The position numbers were made by a program, and so were the translations under genes. DNA of 64,000 nt from the NCBI RefSeq assembly GCF_000003855.2, contig NW_003101673.1, forward strand, positions 506,734 through 570,733. The letters run 5' to 3'. The DNA comes from Blastomyces gilchristii SLH14081 (Eukaryota > Ascomycota > Eurotiomycetes > Onygenales > Ajellomycetaceae). Shown here piece after piece: positions 58,995 through 64,000 of the stretch. The notes below the pieces were generated by a model that was not told the DNA's origin, did not search any database, and saw nothing but the letters and a program-made list of their open reading frames with translations. Position 1 is the first letter of the stretch. Each line of letters begins with the position of its first letter.

Positions 58995-61900
58995 TTATTT
59001 CTTCTCTTTTCTTACACTTTACTTTGTCTGCTAGTCACTACTCTTACACAATCTTTATATAATACAGGATTCAGTGACTAGATTTGACAGTTTTCATCTC
59101 TTATAATTCTGTCTCACACATTATACTATCTCTCTTTGCCTGCTCAGATCACTACAGTGAACAGCTCATTGAAACTAATCTTACTCAATCTCTGAGTATT
59201 CTCAAAAATTAAGATGACTTGATCTTATATATTTGTGAATGTTTCAGATGATTCATTCTCTGTGATCTCTGCAATTGAACTGATGTAAACAGTGAAATTC
59301 AACTCTGAAATTCTTTTTCTTCTGCAATCTGATTCATATGTAAGTCTGCTACTTTGAGACTACTCTTTACTGTGTTATGTCTGCTATCTGCAGTGTATTA
59401 TCATACAATCAGCTACAGTCTTATTACTTATTAAAGTGTAATATTCATCTGATTTCTTCATTTCTTCTTATTCTTTTCTTATAATCATGAAAAGATTGAA
59501 ATAAGTGAGATTATCTGATTCATAAGTGTCTATGATTTCTCTTACTTTGTGAAACTTTTTAATTATAAGTTTCTTCTTTTTTAACACTGATAATAGTGCT
59601 GCAGATAATTATAATTCACTCAGATCTTATATCTTTACTTTTATAAGATATAAATTATTTATTAAGTTGTATAAGATCTGTCTCTCTGATTTCTTTAATG
59701 TATATATTTTCAGAGAATGTGATTTAAGTATTTTATAGAGCTTAAATCATCTAGATTGAAACTTCTCAGAACTTTCATTATATACAAGAACTCATATTTT
59801 CATCTTGAGACTCAATTTCTTAACTAGTGAGTCTCATATTCTTTTCAATTGAATTGCTCAGTTCAGAAGTAACTTATTAGCTTTTGCATGTACATGACTG
59901 ATCTCTTTCAATCTTGATTTCACATTCACAACTGTTGTGTTCACAACTGCTGTTTTCTTTCTCACCTCTTTCAAAACATTCTTCAGAATGCGCGGATGCA
60001 ATTCATACAACAGATAGAATGATGAACACTTGAAGACTGCATACTGCTGAATTCGCATGACTAATAGTGCCTGACTGAGATATTCATCTCATAATTGCAT
60101 CAGCTTGCTCACTAGATATTTCATCAGTATGTTACTCAAGATTTCATTCAAGTATTTTATCTTTTCATTTGTCTGTGAGTGATATGACATTGTTCTACAA
60201 TATCTTGTCTGTAACTAGCTTATGAAATGCCTCACTACTTCTTCTATAAGATTCACACTATTATCAGTTAGAATCTCACACAGTATTTCATAGTTAATAT
60301 AGATCTCATTGTATAGAAACTTTATCACTATCTTCTCTATCATCTCTGAAACTGCTTTCATAACTGATCAGCTAGTAGCATAGTCAATAACAGTGATTAT
60401 TCAATGATTTTCATTTGATATTTGTGATAATATGTCTATGAGATTTATCTCTTATTATTCAAACAGTTGTATCATACACTTCATCTGATGTTATACTTTC
60501 TCATATTCTAATTCTTTCTTAGATTCTTTTACAACCTGATAATTCAGACACTTGTAAGTATATATCTGAATGTTCTTAGTCATGCTTGATTAGTACACTC
60601 TTGATTTGAGTATACTCATGAGTTTAGAGCTTTCTAAGTGACTGAATTCCTTGTACATGTAAGTCACTAAGTCACATTTAAATGAATGTTCTAGATAGAG
60701 AGCTTCTATATATTCTAGATTGTAATAAAGTATAATATTGTTTTTCAATTTTCTCAGCTTGAAGTTCAGAAGTATCTCTTCTACTACTTTTATAAGACAC
60801 TTGTTATTCAATATCTTATCATTCTTCAAGTAGAAGATCATTGTGTTCACTCATTCTGATTTCTTGTATTTTCTCAGTATATTTAATATGAACTTCTCTT
60901 ATATCTGATTCACAGAATCCTCACTTATGAAATCAGATCTGTAACTGATTATATCAGATATCACAGCATCTGATCTCTTTCAGTATTTAATATATAGATT
61001 ATATACTTGAAACTTCGAGATTCAACATACTAAGCATTTGAAAGATTTTATCATTAATTGTAGATAGATAAGGCTTTTATAATTTATAATCACTGTTGTT
61101 ATATGTCTGTTGTTGATATATCTATTTCATAACATTAGCATGTGCTTGATCACTAGTAATTTCTTTTCATATACTGAATAATTGAGCTCAGCATCTGATA
61201 GTTTTCTATTATTATACACTATCAGATGCAGCTTGCTGTTCTTATTCATCTGTAGAAGAGTGTCTTCAATAGCTCATTTAAATACATTCATCTCAATATA
61301 GAAAGGTTTATCACAATCTGATTAAATAAGCACTGAAAATGTTATTATATATTCTCTCAGTGTGAGAAAAGTCTTCTCACACACAGCATTTCAGATAATT
61401 GAATAAAACTTCTTCTTTCACAGATTTGTCTCTATTTCTCTTAAGAGATCTGAGAGTGATACAGATATTTATACAAAATTCTTGATAAATCTGCAGTAAT
61501 ATGAGATTAACTCAAGAAACTGTTGTACATAATATATATTTCTCAGTCATAATCAATTCACTATAACATTCAATTTCTTCAAAATGAGATATATACAGTC
61601 ATCACTCACTGCATATTCTATAAACTACAACTCTTTCATTTTAAACACATACTTTGTTGATTTGATATAGAGCTTATACTCTGTCAGAGTTGTAAGCACT
61701 TTATCAAGATACTTCAGATATTCATTATATAGATTTGAAAAGACTAGAATATTATCAAGATATATAAGATATGAGGTTTTATTCTATTTATAAAGAATCA
61801 TATTCATCATCATTTGACAGATAATAGATGCATTTATCAGATTAAATAATATTACTAGAAATTTGAACTTCTCTCATTACATATTAAATGCAGTTCACAG

Positions 61901-63055
61901 AACTGACAGTTTATTTATACAGATCTGTCAGTATTCTGAGAGAAGATTGATTTTTAATAGATATCAGGTATTTTTAACTGTATTCAACTGTTATTGAATT
62001 CATGATAGTGAATATTCATTCTTAATTATAAGCTTATTGAGTGCTTAATAATCAATACACATTTATCACTTCTCATCTGTCTGTTTCATAAATAGAACTG
62101 AAAAGTCTTATATACTTGATAAGAATTGTATAAGATCACATTCTAGAAGGTTCATAATCTGATACTTCTATTCTTTAAGATGCATTTGTGACAGAAGATA
62201 CACATTCTGATTGACTGATTTCACATCTCTCATGTTAATCTTATGTACAAATTCTCATTTCAGTGATAATTCTGATGAAACATCTGTTCAGAAGATCATC
62301 TCATGCTTCTTCAGAAGCTTCTTCATACACTTGTTCTTCTGCATATTCTTTATCTTGATTTTCTTCACTTCTGAGTTCTGTATGATGTACAGAATGCTTT
62401 CAGATGAGATCTTGTAAATCATTCTCTTTACTTATTAATACATAAGCAGATTTAACTCTTCTATATCAGAGATGTGAAATGTTCTTCTTATATCAGTTAA
62501 TAGAATCATATGAACTGTTTTCTTCTTATCAGTTAACTACATATAATATGTACATCATTGAATCTACAGATTGAACCTTTAAAATCAATTAAGTTTAAGA
62601 ATAAGATTGTATTTCATGTTCTGCAGCTCTTATACTTAAATATAGCAAGATCATTCTCTGAAGTGTAAGAGAACTCTTACTCTTACAGATGATATTAAAT
62701 ATTAATTATCAGATAATCTTATATATCAGAAATTCTTCACTCAGCAGATTTCTTTCAGTCTTCAGATTATATAATCACTAATATATTATATAGAAGCTTC
62801 TATATTCACTAACACTTTTACAGTCATCTCTCAATTTCTACTCAAGTGCTTTTTATATATTAACATTTTAGATCTTAAGATATTGAGATAAGTATCTGCT
62901 TTATCATTCTCATCTGTATCTCATTCAGAAGCCTGCTTTCTCTTGACATTCATAGAATTCAGAGAGTCATCTAACACAGACATCTCTTTCACTTTGAAAA
63001 CTTTTCATAGAATATCAGTGAGTGTCTCTGAGCTCACTGATTCTACTAGTTTTTT
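58995..63055 (-). pseudogene. G3 pol: protease, reverse transcriptase, RNase H, integrase
   Basis: The frame is the same at the protease (D/N-T-E-A-S region near 62795) and through integrase (60590-60850, HHCC start Y-M-Y-K-E-F-S-H with the first His lost; 59858-60058 with M-R-I-Q-Q-Y-A-V then F-Y-L-L-Y-E-L-H-P-R). RT has Y-L-D-N near 61760, one Asp kept where G1 and G2 have two Asn. An indel lies near the C terminus. Confidence 0.88.
63014..63055 (-). other. Programmed -1 frameshift site of G3 (heptamer plus hairpin)
   Basis: Minus-strand heptamer A AAA AAC (63055-63049), stop TAG (63048-63046), 7-nt spacer, perfect 9-bp stem (63041-63033 with 63022-63014), 10-nt loop. Identical geometry to G1 and G2. 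Confidence 0.88.
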
Positions 63056-64000
63056 AACTCTCTTACTTCTCTTGACTGTGTATACTGTGTGCAATCTTTT
63101 ATATCATGATTTTAATATTCACAGTTGAAGCAAGCTCAATACTTATAATATCAAGATTTTCACTCAGTAAATTTCTTTTTCAGAAGATTCAGCACTTTAG
63201 CAATGATATTCAAATCTAGATTTATCATATTCAGGTGTGTGACTTGTGTTATTAAAGTCTGATGATCTAGTCTTCACTGAGATATACTCAATTGCAGTAT
63301 TGTCTATTACAATTGACTCACTTATTCTCATATAATGAGAATATTGTATACTTCTTTCACTATATCTGATTACAAGATTAAGCATTTTCATTTCACTCTT
63401 AACTCAGATGTAAGATCATGAATGAAGATCTGTAAACAGAAAGATATTGAAAGCTCTTTATTTAATGTGAGATAGTATAAACTGAAGTATATAAAGTATG
63501 ATATAAGATCACTTACTTATCTGCACTCAGTGAAGTATTTATAACACTTATCTTATATATTCACTTTCTCAAAGTTATGTAAGATTCATTTGAAAAACTC
63601 ATTTCATATTCATGAGAATGAATATCATTTCAAGTTTGTGACATTTATCTGTTCATCAGTTATTTATAATGACTTCACTTTTTCACATAGAAACACAGCA
63701 GATCTTAAGACTTGTTGAAATTTCATTGACTGTCTGTCTGTGAGTTCATATTCAATTCAATAATATAATTGCATCTGACTTAGTCAGCTGATTACAGCAT
63801 TATTTTTTCAGTTATCATTGAAGCTTAATGACTACAGCAGATCTTCTGACTTGATATATTTCATGTTCAGATTCTTATTCTACACAGTAGTCTCAGATAG
63901 TGTGTACACTTCTGAAGAGATCATGAATAATCATGATAAGATCTTCAGATTCAGTATAGTTATCTGTCTGTATAAACATTCAATTTCTCACTGCAGATCT
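63046..64000 (-). pseudogene. G3 gag, C-terminal part (continues beyond window)
   Basis: The frame matches G1 gag. The knuckle near 63090-63135 reads C-F-N-C-E-Y-stop-N-H-D-I-K-D-C, with all four zinc ligands intact and the stop in place of a probable Trp. Ends at TAG after the slippery heptamer. Confidence 0.82.

Larger units (their letters stand above)
56661..64000 (-). mobile_element. Ty3/Gypsy copy G3, 3' LTR to gag, continuing beyond the window
   Basis: The only G copy whose pol is not interrupted on this strand within the window. Inserted in LINE C ORF2. The left end is the 3' LTR; the right end runs off in gag at about the region matching G1 14750. Confidence 0.92.

Noticed and set aside
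1..64000. In-frame TGA as Trp, suggesting a mitochondrial or alternative code
   Set aside because: The elements are nuclear types, in-frame TAA and TAG also occur, Asp, Gly and Cys codons are damaged by the same transitions, and the same Trp codon is TGA, TAG or TAA in different copies. Mutation explains it.
1..64000. tRNA, rRNA, CRISPR arrays, telomere or centromere satellites
   Set aside because: No cloverleaf-like block, no regularly spaced direct repeats with unique spacers and no telomeric repeat run was seen on either strand.

Overview
The window is a transposon graveyard, very probably heterochromatin of a filamentous ascomycete (Pezizomycotina). It holds Ty3/Gypsy retrotransposons (two families with a chromodomain-like tail), a Tad1-type LINE with three CCHC knuckles in ORF1 and a 3'-terminal RNase H, and a fungal-type hAT DNA transposon, nested several layers deep. 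I see no intact host gene, tRNA, rRNA or CRISPR array. Nearly every reading frame is riddled with stops, mostly TGA where the family has Trp. The DNA is AT-rich and strongly depleted of CG, CC and GG but not of CA: by hand count, bases 1-300 contain 0 CG, 1 CC, 1 GG and 30 CA. This is a RIP-like C-to-T process whose context differs from the classical CpA-preferring one. The names G, H, J and the LINE/MITE letters below are my own labels.

Layout. (1) 1-15632: Gypsy copy G1 on the minus strand, missing its 3' LTR at the window edge and split by LINE A (4407-12054). (2) 15633-34980: Gypsy copy H2 (minus), split by Gypsy copy H1 (17853-33582, plus). H1 in turn contains LINE B (18189-20982, minus) in its leader and Gypsy element J (25401-32644, plus) in its integrase. 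(3) 34981-51941: a decayed ORF of unknown function (35540-36120 joined to 50958-51021) interrupted by a hAT transposon (36121-50949) with perfect 8-bp target duplications. The hAT is itself interrupted by Gypsy copy G2 (39436-48517, plus), whose 3' LTR carries an 876-bp inverted-repeat element. A 507-bp hAT-type MITE (51029-51535) follows. (4) 51942-54386: 5' part of Gypsy copy H3 (plus), broken by LINE C (54387-56660, minus; itself carrying a 506-bp hAT-type MITE), which is broken by Gypsy copy G3 (56661-64000, minus), running off the window.

The most informative feature is family G. All three copies show gag and pol in different frames joined by an A AAA AAC heptamer, an immediate gag stop, a 7-nt spacer and a hairpin, which is a textbook -1 ribosomal frameshift signal. 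All three also carry, between pol and the 3' LTR and on the opposite strand, a second ORF of about 480 codons that is Ser-rich and then Cys-rich. Other points of note are short CpG-retaining islands with sharp edges inside otherwise mutated DNA (the G LTR core, one end of the inverted-repeat element, and a 690-bp segment at the 5' end of LINE A), and a 3'-terminal stem-loop conserved in all three LINE copies.

Limits: all similarity calls come from recognising motifs by eye, with no database search. Ends of decayed coding regions are approximate where no stop, LTR or target duplication fixes them.
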